Assembly: GCA_963966185.1 (NCBI GenBank)
Contig: CAWZYM010000016.1
Location: forward strand, 321,001 to 385,000
Direction of reading: 5' to 3'
Source of the DNA: Rhabditoides inermis
Taxonomy: Eukaryota; Nematoda; Chromadorea; Rhabditida; Rhabditidae
Length of the DNA stretch: 64,000 nt
Positions within the stretch are counted from its first letter, which is position 1, and every line of letters begins with the position of its first letter. A model generated the notes under the pieces. It was not told the origin of the DNA. It saw nothing but the letters and a program-made list of their open reading frames with translations, and made no database searches. Both the position numbers and the translations under genes were made by a program. This document shows positions 1 to 12,934 of this stretch, in pieces.

Positions 1-254
1 CGCCAACCGGCATCTCTCCGCCCACCTGAATTGTTTACTTGTTTACATGTAAACAACTATTGTTTGTTGTTTGTTTTTACGCCCATTGCCTTGTCTGCGT
101 CATAGCCTCTGTGCGGTCCCATTCGGTCTCTCGATGTAACGACACTGGCCCATCAAATGCCATCATAAGGAACACTGCCCCATCCACCCACAAAACACAT
201 ACCCACAATCACTTCCTCTCTCTCTCTCTTTCTCTCTTCTCTCTCTCTTTCTCT

Positions 255-302
<48 letters not shown>

Positions 303-720
303 CACGACCCGAGTACCCACTACTTGTTGCCCGTACTGTAAAACAAACGGATCACTCTCGTTTCTCTCTCAGAGATCTCCAATTCACTCATCCGCCCCAA
401 TGAATCAATCAATGCTCGCCCCATCCCCACATATCCGATATCTCGAGAACAAAACACGCCCCCGAGGGCTGTTGTTTTGACCGGCTCACACGTGAGTGTC
501 ACGTAGTGCATCCGCCACCCACACTCCCACACTGTGCACAACGCACCACGCACTACGCAAAACGTCTGGGAATTGAGGAAAACATGCGAGGTATGCCGTA
601 TGCTCTCTATCACTCGAAAGTGCAGTGCTTGATTAGAGAGTAACTGGGAGGAGGGAGGAGAGGGGAACACACAGTGTCACCCTGTTAGCTCAGCACTCGA
701 GATAGGCAGTGCGCGAGCGG

Positions 721-771
<51 letters not shown>

Positions 772-1233
772 GCGCGTGCTACAATCATCTACAAGACAAG
801 CAGACACCTATTGATCGTGTCTCATCAACTCACAACCTTGACAAACAACATTACATTATGCATGCGATGCGCGAGTCAAAAATAGTCAGGCAAAGATAAT
901 AGATTCAAGAGGTAGACGTGTAATGAGCTTCTCCATCCAGCTACTCCATGGTTATTATGCTATAAATCGTGTCTGAAGGAACATACTCTGCTTTTTTCCG
1001 AGGATCGGCGGGTTTACGATCCGAGTGCAACAAAAGTCGATGTCGAAAGACTTATCCACCTCTCTCTCTCTCGCACAGCAATCAAACCTCTCCAGATATC
1101 CGCACCAAACAAAAGACATTCAAATCAATCCATAAATCAATAAATCAATAATCTACTCACGGGTGGCGGGCATGTCTGTGCGAGGGCGGCCGCGTCGAGG
1201 CGGGACTTGGCAAACAGTTTCCGGAAGAAACCC
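1..1233 (-). CDS. Two orphan exons of an unidentified gene (partial, leaves the window)
   Basis: On the minus strand 1161-1233 is flanked by a good acceptor (cttgtag) and donor (gtgagtag) and reads openly, including FFRKLFAKSRLDAAAL. A second exon-like piece at about 1-25 follows an acceptor (caattcag) and runs off the left edge. The 1.1-kb interval between them would be an intron holding long CT and GA microsatellites (200-300 and 722-770). I do not recognise the product. The exon boundaries are seen, but their membership in one gene is inferred. Confidence 0.3.
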
Positions 1234-3570
1234 CTACAAGTAGAAAAGTAAAGGTCAAGTATAACAATATCTAAGAAAATCAAGATAAAACATTTATGAA
1301 TATTCCTTCTGAAAAGAACCAATATAAGTAGTCATTAAAGCTTGATTTTCGTCTGAATGTGAGAACAATCGGTACTCGAGTTCAAACCTTTCACTCCTAA
1401 CATCGTGAGTGGTGACACATACGATTTCCAACAATAAAAGTACAATATCATTGTAGACACATAATTAATAATAAAAACAAATGAATAACAAATAATTTAT
1501 ATAAAAAAAATTCGACCGACCTTCCGGTGCGTGGTTGAATCGGGCCTACTCGGGCGGCGCCCGAGTGACGATTGCCCATTCACACACTGCAAAACTGATC
1601 TATATAACAAGAAACCAAGAGAGCAGCAGTTGCTGTCCGCGAGAAAATGAGCGATCTAGTATTGTGTCACAAAACTGCAATCAATTCTGCGACGAGCCGA
1701 GAGAGAGTGGAGGAGTAGAGAGGAAAGGGAGCAGGAGCAGGAGGAGAATGCTTGATCTCTCGTCCTGAGAGTTCGGAACTCGGCAAGTGTGCGCAAGAGC
1801 AAGCAAGAGCCGCGCCCGGATGCGCTGTGATACACCCTCTCGCCACCCTCGCTGCTCTCTCGATTGTGTACACTCTCTCTCGGTGAGACTAACAAGTAAA
1901 CACGAGAGTAAACAGTAACAAGTAACAATAACGCGCCGACCGCAGTTTGGCTAAAGTGATTGGAACTGGTGGGGCAAAAAAAAGGCCATTATATTACGTC
2001 AGTTGGTCGTTTGTGAAATGAATGAGAGGAGAGAACTCCCCCCACCCTCTCCTCAGAGAGTGCAGACGTGGAGAGGGCGCAGAGAGGCGGGCGAGGGAGG
2101 GAGTGCGTGGATCGGAGAGAGTCAGACGAGGAGACGGCGGTGAGAGAGAGATGAAGCGTCGGATCGAACGCAGTGAGAGAGAGAGAGAATGCAACACCTG
2201 TGCGCGAAAAAGACGAAGATGAGAGAGAATATGTAAATTCAATTACACCCAGAGAGATTGCTCGGATAGATTACAATTGGAAGTGACACTATACTATCAT
2301 ATACAAGTAATGAATGACGCAGTTAACTGGGTAAATGGGATACATAACAGAGTATTGTTCTAACCTATAAGTGGTCCCTCGTCTCTCTCCCTTTCTCTCT
2401 CTCTCTCTCTATTCTGTCTGGCACCCTCACTCCCCATTCATCGCTAATCAACACAAAAACTAGAGAAAACAAGTGGATAGCAATAGATCAGAGATATGGG
2501 AAATCCGATCCGCTCCTCTCGAGTCTGTTGACGCATTCGAGTAACTGCGTAGAGTGCACACAACTAGTTTAACGACAGTGATTACCCACCTACTCACCAC
2601 AACACGCGAAGAAACACTAAACTATATAGACGCGCGCAAACCTTTGACTTTTTGAAACGCTTCGTCCTCCGAGTTTCGCGAGGATCGCGTTTCACTTTCC
2701 CCTTCTCACTCAAAATGCAAAGACACACTGATGACAGGAGCAAAGTTTATCCGATCACTTCTCCATCAACCAGTACTCACCATCTGTCCTATTGTGCGGG
2801 GGGGGGGCGACCACACCCCTTACTACATCCATCATAATCGCAGGAGGGAGGGGAGAACACATATGACAAGGGAGGGGGGAGGATGTTACAAACGGCGCGA
2901 TGGCAACTGCAAGATCGCGCGCATTCCATCCAAGCGACCTTCAATCGCTGATCGCTCGCCCCTTTCATTTATCCAATATTTCAATGTTGCGTTTGCCGAC
3001 TGCGATGCGCGAATCAAAACAGACGAAAAGTGCGCAAGAAACCTGATCTGAAAAATCAGCGACACGGACATATTCAAAACGGACTGTACACAGTTCGGTG
3101 CTAGCTGGGTACTCCGTTCCCACAGATAGCAAAGCGAAACGAGGGGTGACAAGGGTACACAAAGAGAGAGAGAGAGAGGGTGTTCGTTCAAAAACCAGTC
3201 AGTCACCTCGAGAGTTGAGGGGTACTACTGACGAGTGAGAGAGAGAGAGAGGGGAGAGAGATAGAGGGGGGAGAGACTCGCACCACTCGAGGCGCACATT
3301 GTGACTCCATAAAACCGTGTTGGCGGCGGTCGAAAAAGCAGTGTTGAGAAGGAAATGCGAATCAGGCGGCAAGGGTACAAGGGAGAGAGAGAGAGAGAGA
3401 GAGACGCGAATAGAAGCGCGGGCGCGCGAAGAAACCAGAACGACAGGTGGTTCCGAACCAATCCGAATATCCAGTAACTGTCCCACGTCACAACATCCAC
3501 CAATCAGGCGGGTCACACAAGCATGGCAGACCGGTTGCCAAACGATGCCACCCAAGGAGAGAGGAGAGAG

Positions 3571-3616
<46 letters not shown>

Positions 3617-4138
3617 GACTCTAATGCCAACGGATGGTTGGACACAAATGGGCGTATCACCATATCATCTCTCCTCTTTTTGCACCCCGAATCGTTCTCC
3701 GTTACATCTCACATGTCTTGATCATTGCATTTTATTGCGAGAATTGCTAGGGCGCGCAATGTATCACAACACAACAAGTCAACATACAATCGGTGACATA
3801 ATAAATCATTCTCTCTGTCTCACTTTGATCAATATACTATACAACAATACATACAAAACATATAGGCAAGGCGACTAGAACTCTGTGTGCTCTACTATAA
3901 CTACGTCAGCAAGTGAACAATATGGCAGGGGATCAATGGGGGAAATGTCTGCCGGGTTGCCAAATGTGATCTACTGATCTGATCGAATGTGATCTACCAA
4001 AACACCTAGAATGTGATCTACCGGCAAACAGGGTCAATTACAGACACAACGGATCGAGGACTACGTCACTGATCTACCTCGAGGTCTACCATGGACGTCA
4101 GTTGGAACACGAGAAGAGAGGGTGCGGATGTGTTGTGT
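1234..4138. other. Stretch without a supportable gene
   Basis: This holds CT/GA microsatellites (2392-2411, 3237-3253, 3383-3402, 3570-3611), a G-run at 2801-2808 and GC-rich low-complexity sequence. All long open frames here are artefacts of (CT)n/(GA)n, reading SLSL or RERE. The right end (from about 3730) is the 3' UTR side of mTOR. It contains three imperfect copies of a 12-13 bp unit around aatgtgatctac at about 3965-4022. Confidence 0.5.
3731..3736 (-). promoter_or_regulatory. Candidate polyadenylation signal of mTOR
   Basis: AATAAA on the minus strand, about 400 nt downstream of the mTOR stop codon. It is the first canonical hexamer I noticed on that strand after the stop. Inferred from position only. 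Confidence 0.45.
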
Positions 4139-4665
4139 CTACCAGAACGGGCACCATCCGATGTAGCACTGGCAGAGGTTCTCTGCGAGTGTGGCCTGCT
4201 CGATCAGCCTCTCCACCTGCTCCCCGATCGACGCCTCGCCACCCAGATCGGGGAACTCGCTGCCTGCAACACACACTCATACATCTCTATTCTCGTACCG
4301 TATTCTAGCAACATCGTTCGCCAGATTTCATAAATCAGGAATACCAAGAATAGACGTACCGGCGAGCTTGCTCTTGATCCTCTCGATAGCTTTCCGGGAG
4401 ACCGTCTCGGGCACGTCTGTGATCGTCACCTTCTGCTTCGCTGCGCCCGTCTGCTTCTCGTCCGGGTTGCGCTTGTTCGCTGAGAAAGTGATCAGTGGTA
4501 ATCAATCGATAAGGCAATCAATCAATCAATACTCACCGTCGAGCAGCCTCCAGTTGATGAGCGGGTCGTAGACAAAGGCCTCCAGCACAGCCAGCAGGCT
4601 GTCCCTGGACAAACATGGCTCTCTCTCTATCTCTCTCTCTCTCTCTCCCTTTCTCTCTCTCTCTC

Positions 4666-4700
<35 letters not shown>

Positions 4701-5517
4701 TCCTTCTTACTTGTTCGCTCGCAGTACCCGCAGCACCCTCTCGCACGTCAGCGAGTAGTTGCCCTCCAGTCCCGTCACCTCCATCGCCTAGAAACAGTAC
4801 CGTATACCTCTTCAATTTACACTATCCTACGAGTACAGTAACATGTACAATATATCTACACATACATCAACTTCAACGTTTACAGTATGCTGCACAGTAA
4901 CCTACCGTACCTTGATGAGCATCCTCGTGAGTCGGAAGGGCACCTTCTCTGGGAACTTCTCGCGAGTCATCGCCACTTCGAAGCAGTCTCCAAAGTCAAT
5001 GTGCACAATCTTTCCAGTCAGACGGTCGAGCATCAGGTTCGACGGGTGTCTGAATCAATCGATTAAACAATCAATAAATCGATAGTGACGTCACCTGTCG
5101 CCGAGACCGAGCATGTAGCCGACCATACTCATGCACGCCATCGAGCGAGTGTAGTTGGTGCGCCGGTCGAACCACACCTCCGAGCTGCGATCAAAGATAG
5201 TCTCTCTCTCTCGCTCTCTCTCTCCTCTATCTCTTTTCTATCTTCCTCCCTCCTTCTCTCTCTCTCTTACCTGGGACTCTTCAACCAGAGTATCTGCTGC
5301 AGGTCGTCGCCAGTCGTCTCTTCCAGAGCCATCTCGAACAGTTGCACCTGAAACAAAATGATTTCCCTCCCCCCCTCTCTCTCTCTTCTCTCTCTCCCTC
5401 CCCTCTCTCTTGTCTCTTCCCTCTCCCACCTTCTGCAGGGGCGTTAGCTGGTCGAGCTCCGGCGCCAGCTTCTGCATCACCTTGTGCTCCGCCGACAGCG
5501 ACATCTACAAGGCAATG

Positions 5518-5560
<43 letters not shown>

Positions 5561-8500
5561 CCCTCTGTCATTTTCGAAATAGTTGGAAATAACTCGAAAG
5601 CAATCATGAGTAGTTTGATGGGATTTGACGCAATTCGGTATCAGTTGGAAAAGTTGGAAGACATTTGGAGAGTAGTTCAAAGATACTGACCATCACTTAA
5701 CTCTTTCCCTTTTCATCCACTCTCCCCCTCCCACCTTCTTCTTCTCCCTATAGTCCCTGACCAGCGAGTGCAGTGTGTCGCAGTTGGGCACCCATCCGAT
5801 CAGGCCAGAGTTCTGCGACAGCGCAATGATCGAGTAGCGCTGAAAGCAATCGATAAGTCGATAAAGCCCTTGTGGTGTACCGTATGCACTTGTTGTACAG
5901 TCAGGATATAGCGATTCTGGATAAATGATTGATTGATTGAAGTCGATAAGTATCAAGATGATTATTTGACTTTGAATCTCAAGAAACAGCAGGTGACTGA
6001 TACCTGTATGGTGAGGTTCCTGCGGCACGTGTCCGCATTGTGCACCAGCAGAGTGTTCACCAGACCGAACAGCTGCATCACCTAAACAACAGTGCTAACG
6101 GGATTCCTTTCTCCAAAAGTTTTTTACCCGCTATTCACAGCTGAACAGCTGGCAATCCATTAGTACACTCATGAACTCACTCAGTAACACTCAACTACAC
6201 AGACTACAGTATTCGTACAGTATCATATTATTACAGTACTCTCTCCCCTCCCCACCCTCTCATCCTGTCGCGGATCCTCGTGTCCCTTGAGCAGGAACTG
6301 GTACTCGGCGCCGTTGCTGCCTGCAAGAATCCACTCTAGTCTCCGCCTCCTCTCGCTCCGACCCCACCTCTGATGGTCATTCTCCTCGGCCGCTGCTTGC
6401 TGCTGATCACTTGCAGCTTGGTGTCAAAGGCGGAGATGGTAACGAGGTCAGTGGACGGATCGTACGTACCCGGAACAGAGAGCTCCAGGTCCTGGAAAAC
6501 AACTCAATTATTCTTCTAACAGTTGTCTTCGCGACGGAAGTTCGAGGAGGGAATGTTCGAACTGAACCATCTTCGTCGGATTTAACGAATTTCAAGCTTC
6601 TAATACAGATGGACAGACGGACAGTGCGTTTTATATATCAGGATCGTGATCCAGCTTCTCTCTCCCCACCTTTGCCTTGACGAGTGCGGGACTGATGTAG
6701 TTGAGGTCGAGTGCTTGCAGCTGGCGAAGCTGCGTCGCGATACGCTTGAAGATCTGCAACAAAAATGTGTTTTTTATTTTTGATATTGCAATATCTCACT
6801 ACTCAGTACTCATAGAGAGTAACAAGAATGTAACCGTACCAATTGTTCGCAGCCGGAAACAAGACAGTGTCTCATCATTCGTGAAATCATCTTTTCAAGC
6901 TAGTCCTACGACGAGGATGCTTTTCGCAATACAACCAATCCCCCCCTTCTCCCTCCCCCCTCACCGAGTAGTAGAGCTCCCATGCCTGTGTGAGCTCCTT
7001 GCAGTTGCTGGTGCGCTGGAATGCCTGGCAGAACTTGCGCGCGTCCAGCAGGTCCGAGTAGTACGTCTGGTTGAACGACTGCTCCTGGAAGAGAACCAAC
7101 ATGATCTTTCTTATCCCCCCTCTCTCCGCCCATACCTTGAGCGTAGTGGGCCCTGCCTCGATCATCCTATGCATTGGCTCGAGCACCTCCAGCATACCGC
7201 GCACGTTCTGCTCCTTCAATGGGCGCATCCAACATCAACTCATCAACTCTCTCACAAATATCTCGTATATTCGATCTATCTGATACACTAATAATGACGC
7301 AGGAACAAAGATCACCAAACCAGCTGGCTATTGAACCACTAAAAAAGAAGCACGCAATGCCCACGCACCTGGAAGTATAGCCGGCTGGCCTCATCCAGCG
7401 CCTCGTGCCACTGCTCGTGCCACAGGATAGCACACCGAACCAGCTCGTCCGACACCAACTGAAAACACACATCTCTACTTACGACGGCAACAAATAAAAG
7501 GTTCACACGGAACAGTTCCATTGTAACGTATCGATGAATGTCAAACTGATACTAATAGGATAACCTTGGCGTGATCGACCAGCGTGGCGGCTCTCCCACA
7601 CCCAACCAAACCTTTCGAATGGAACATGTCGAGGTTTGTCAAACTAATAACATAAGCCCACCTTAGCCTGGTCGACGAGCGTGGCCGCGTGCTCCCTCAT
7701 CGCCAGCAGCACGTCGGCCGCGTTCCGCGCGCGCTCCGCGTTCGAAGAACGGGCGGCCACTGTCAGCGCGTACACCAGCGCCTGCAACAGTACATATAGT
7801 CAGAATCAGCGAGTCAGCCCTTTGCTGTGCGCCCAGCAGCCGCCTTACGCGGATGGTGAGCACGCGAAGTGGACCTGGCTCTCCTCTTTATAGTACTCTC
7901 TACGCGTCTTTGACCACGGGAAAAGAGAGAGGTAGGGGGCGCACTTTCTGATTGCGAGTTTAATACCTCCCCGTCCTCCTCTTTTTCCTCTGCGTCTGTC
8001 TGGCTGTGCTGTGTGTGTATGTGTATGTCTGTCTTACGTGATTGTCTTGTGTCAACGATATCGATAATGTGAGCGTATCGTGAAAACATTTCGCGCAATC
8101 GCGTAATAACGACAATCGCCGAAAGCCAAAAAATGTAACGACATCTGATAATAATCGACATATAGCGTATAAAAGACCAACTAAAAAGATGTAACTGCGA
8201 ATAGCTCTGACGTCTTGTGTTCTCATTTTCTGATTATTACTCTTCCTTCACTGTCTGTCTGTCTGTAAACTTGTCTCTCTTTCTCCCTCACCTGTGGATG
8301 TGTCTTGCTGAGATCGAGCACGACCTGCTTGATCAGCTCCGCCATCCTCGTCGACGAATCGAGACGAGCCATCAGCTGCGGGATCACCTGAATGGCTCGT
8401 TCGACTCCGCCCCTCTAGCCCCGCCCCTCACCTCCAGCCACATCTGCACGGGCAGCGCCTTGAGCGAGTCTCGCAGTTCGTTGAGCACCTCCTCCTTCTC

Positions 8501-10332
8501 TCCCTCCTCGAACCACAGCGACAGCAGACGCAGCGTGTCCTCCAGACGAGAGCCTGCAAGTCGCACAGTGAAGCCACGCCCCTCCGCGCCCCGCCCACTC
8601 ACCCTTGGCCAGCTGTAGCGCCTTGACGAAACACTTAACGGACATGACGGCGTAGGTGACCAGCTGATGCGTCGACTGCTTGTGCTGATAAAAAACATGA
8701 CCTATATTAGACACCAAACATTGAACTCGCTAGCAAAGCATCGAATCAGGTCAAGTTATTGTAATAATGATAACTGAGAATCCTATCTTGTTCTCAACTA
8801 GGAGGACCCCGGATACAATCCACTACGCAGAAACTTCAAGAACAGGATACGTACCTGCAGGTGATGTTGCTGTACCTGCTGGACGGGCGGCGCCTGGTGG
8901 GGCAGGAACGGCGGCGGCATCGGCTGCGCGCCCACCACTGCAAGACAACAACAACTCATCCATCCTCCTCTTCTTATTCACCATGTGGCAGACACGCACT
9001 CAACATTCCACTTATATAGTAACCCTGTATAATAGACTCGCACTTAGCTCAGGATTTTTCGTTGAAAACATTATCGTGGGTTTTGAACATACCGTATACT
9101 GAACGAATTGCACAGCAGACTTGCTTTTGTTGTTCATGTCACTACTCCACTACTCTCCTCTCATGACCACGTATCATAGTGGTAACGCTCTTTCTTAGCA
9201 AGCGTGACTTGCGGGTTCGGTCTCGGCTAACCTCGCAAAATTTTGTCAAATTGAAAACATCATCCAAAGGGTTCTGATCGTTGTCTAACGACCCTAATGT
9301 CTCTCATGAAAAAAGTGGAACTCGTTTGCGGGCCCACCATATCAACTCACTCGGATTCATCCCCATCAGCGTCACCGGAACCAAGGGCGCAGCCATGTGC
9401 CCGGCAGGCAGCTGACTGGCGCTCATCACCCCCATCGGCGCCTGCTGCACCACGGGGGCGGGGAGGGATCCGGCCATGAGAGGGGTGGGGGAGGAGGCGG
9501 AAGGGAAGAGGGCGGGGGGACGCGCCGCCGCCCGCGTCTTCTCCCGGCACAGCGCGTCGTAGTACGCAGACGCCAGACGGTGCCACGCCTGAAAAACAGA
9601 CTCGTTTGAATAAAAGGTGCGTGGTTTTCGTATAACGATTCGGAAACCATTGAAAGGCTGCGCAGTTGCGCAAATATATATATCCAAATCTGTCTGACCC
9701 CGCAAAAACGCACCAATAGTCGTTAGTTCAAACAATCATGGCGTGAGCTTGAGCGCTATAAAAGCTATGGATACAGCGCATCATTCACAGCGCAGAGCCA
9801 GTTGCCTCTCCATATACTGATTTCCTCTTCTCCCTAACCTTTTCTGGGTATGAAATTTATTCAAGCATTTAGCGATGCCATCCACCTTCTCCACCCTCTC
9901 CCTGATCCTGCTCCTCTGCTCCCCTCTGCTCCTCCACGCCCAGTTCACATGCGGCTCGGGCAAGTGGCAGGAGGCGGTCGCCAAGAAGCTAGTCACGTGG
10001 GACTGTCCCGAGAGGATACGTGAGTTACATTGCGAAGACGATGTGCAGTTCGCATAACGCGGGAAAATTTCCCGCGCCAAATTTGAAACGAGTGGCATAT
10101 CGGCGAAGCGGCGGACTAAAAAATACTCGGACTATAGCACCCTGCGTACTTATAGTAAATACAGTGGCAATTGAATCGTTGCGAACATATCGATTCAGCC
10201 GCGTTCAACAGCTGCTGCTCGGCGCACGACAAGTGCTACAGCCAAAAGAAGCCGAGGAAGGACTGCGACAAGACATTCTGCGGCTGCCTCAACAACGCCG
10301 CCAGGGGATCCAAGTGCGGGGTGAGCTCCCCC

Positions 10333-10367
<35 letters not shown>

Positions 10368-12893
10368 ATACACTCCCTATTCAGCTCAACTCCAAGACAT
10401 TCTGCGTGCTCGTCAAGGGGGCGGGATGGATCGCGTACGGATAATAGCCATTATAGTCTTCAACGTTATGTACACTTCCACCATCCTACCATTAATAAAC
10501 AACCTGGTATAACACATGCGTCGTTTGTCTTGATCAAGCAAATATGTGAAGGTACCCCATCGAAAAAAACACAACACACAACGTTGGTGTACAACACATG
10601 TACCGTTTGTCTGATTTGAACAATCGTAAATGTGTGTACCCACCTTGTACCAGGTGGGGTCGTACTTGGTGGCGCGCTCGTAGTGCCCGATCACCTGCGA
10701 CTGCACCTGCTCGCTGCACTCGACCGCGCGAGGCACGGGCTGGTGCGGAGGCTGCACCGAGAGCGCGTCGCCTGCAACGCATCTCTCTCTCTCTTCTATG
10801 TCTCTCTCTCACTCTCTTTCTCTCTCTCTCTTAACCCCCCCCCCCCCGGTTCACTGTCTTTTGTCGACAACTACGTATTAATGTATCAATACAGGTTAGT
10901 GAAAATCGATCGCGTATCCCTAACCCCCCCCCCCTCACCTCCCACATGCATTCCGTGCATGCCGACCGCCAGTATGTTCATGTCTGATAGCTGCGGCGGT
11001 TGCGATGCCGACATCTGCGCAGAGCCGTTCACTGCAAGACACGGGATAAGGGAATGGACTGCAACATCTCCTGTCTCTTCACAAAACTGTCTGCACGTAC
11101 AACCACATCAAGATTTGTGCAGGCTATAAGGGAGGTTCTAAGATAAAATTTGACCCAAATTATTGGTCAAAGAAGGGTAAAGTTTCCATTTTTGCCTCAA
11201 GTTTCTCGCTGTTGGACTGGGGGCCACGTTTTGAAACTGAATGTGAGCCCAAACTTTGACCATACTTTACCCCCGCATGAAACTTTGCCCAAGAGAGTAC
11301 GGGGCGCGAAGGGTAAAGTTTGCACAGAATGCATCTTAGAACCTCCTTAATAGGATGAATTAGGCTCACCCCGTATCTGGCACTGCTCCATGGCCATCGA
11401 CTCGGTCCACTTGCCCAGCGTGAGGTAGGCCTTGGCGCACAGACGCGACGCCTCCGCAGAGTGACCCACCTCAACACACCACGCATTACAGTCCCGCCCC
11501 CCTTGACTCCGCCCACCGCCGGCATCTTGTCCATCTGCCGCACGAGCGCCTCCAGCGTGTTCACCGCGCTCTTGCCCATACCGTCGATCCACAACTGCTT
11601 GCACAGCGCCAGAACCTGAACAACAATCAATTAATCGATAATCGATCGATACCGACCAGCTGCGGCTTCTGTTGTGGTGCGTGGGCGGTGTGGAGGGGCG
11701 CCTCGTCGGAGAGTTGGAGCAGCTCCCGCAACACCCCGCGAGACATGTTCAGCTTGCCCTGCTTGCGGCACAGCGACGCGAACTTCACCTGAACGAGATG
11801 CGATGATGATGCTTTATACTCTCACAACAGAAAATCTCGAAATTTGATCGGCTGTCGAATACAGTTGCAAAGTCATTCTCGCACATAACCGTTGACATCA
11901 GTCAGAGTGTTGAGAGATGCCACATGTACATACCTTCAGCGGGTGCATCTCATCGGCCGACAGGACCAGCGAGCGCAGCATGATCAGACGCTGCCATTGC
12001 TCCACGTTCTGGCGGCAGCCCTGGGATGGAGGAGTGAGAGGAGAGAGAGGAAGAGAAAGAGAGAGGGAGAGAGAAAGAGAGAGGGAGAGAGAGGGAGAGA
12101 GAGGGGGAGGGAGGGGGAGAGGGAGAGAGAGAAAGGGAGAGAGAGGGAGAGGGAGAGGGAGAGAGTGAAAGGGAGGAAGAGATCCCCCACGTACCTGCAG
12201 TCGTCTTGCCCACAGCAGGGCTATCCTCGATCTCCTCTCCGGCCGCAGCTTGTATTCGATCGCCTCCTCCAACTCGGCCAGCTGTTGCACCAACACCATC
12301 GCCCCGTACGCACTGCGAATCGATAATCAATCAATCAATCAATCAATCAATACACGCTCACCGTTCGTAGCTCTCGCTCGCCTGCGCAGTGAGATCGCCG
12401 TCGTACATGTCGCGCGCCTGAAATACTTCAAACATCAAACATCCCACAACATTTCAGAAAAGTAGCATGACGTCATAACATCCATCTGAACCAAACCAAA
12501 AAAGATAAATGAACGAGGGGTTGCGACAAAGAAGTGGTCAGTCTCTTCGAAACGACCAAACAGTGTTCCGAAGGAAGCGTTTTGAAGTTCTTAACGAGTT
12601 CTCAGTCATCCTCACCCTCTCGATATAGGTCACCGCCTCGTCGAACCGTCCCCCTCTGACTGCGATGACGGCGCGAAGGAGCGAGCCGTCCTGGCTGTTC
12701 TCATTCAGCTGCGACACGTACCGACCCATCACGTCCCACTTCTCTGCAAGCACACAATGGGGCACTCTGTGCACTCTGTACGTGCTTCCGGTCGTATTTT
12801 CGCATACTTTGCCGATTATAATAAAATTACATTTAACCATTAACACACTACCAAAAAGATGGTGGAATTGAGTGGTACCAACGATTGTGGTAT

Positions 12894-12934
<41 letters not shown>

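Noticed and set aside
7814..8226. Minus-strand open frames in the intron between mTOR exons 59 and 60
   Set aside because: They cross the mTOR intron with no recognisable domain; the flanking mTOR exons join in phase without them.
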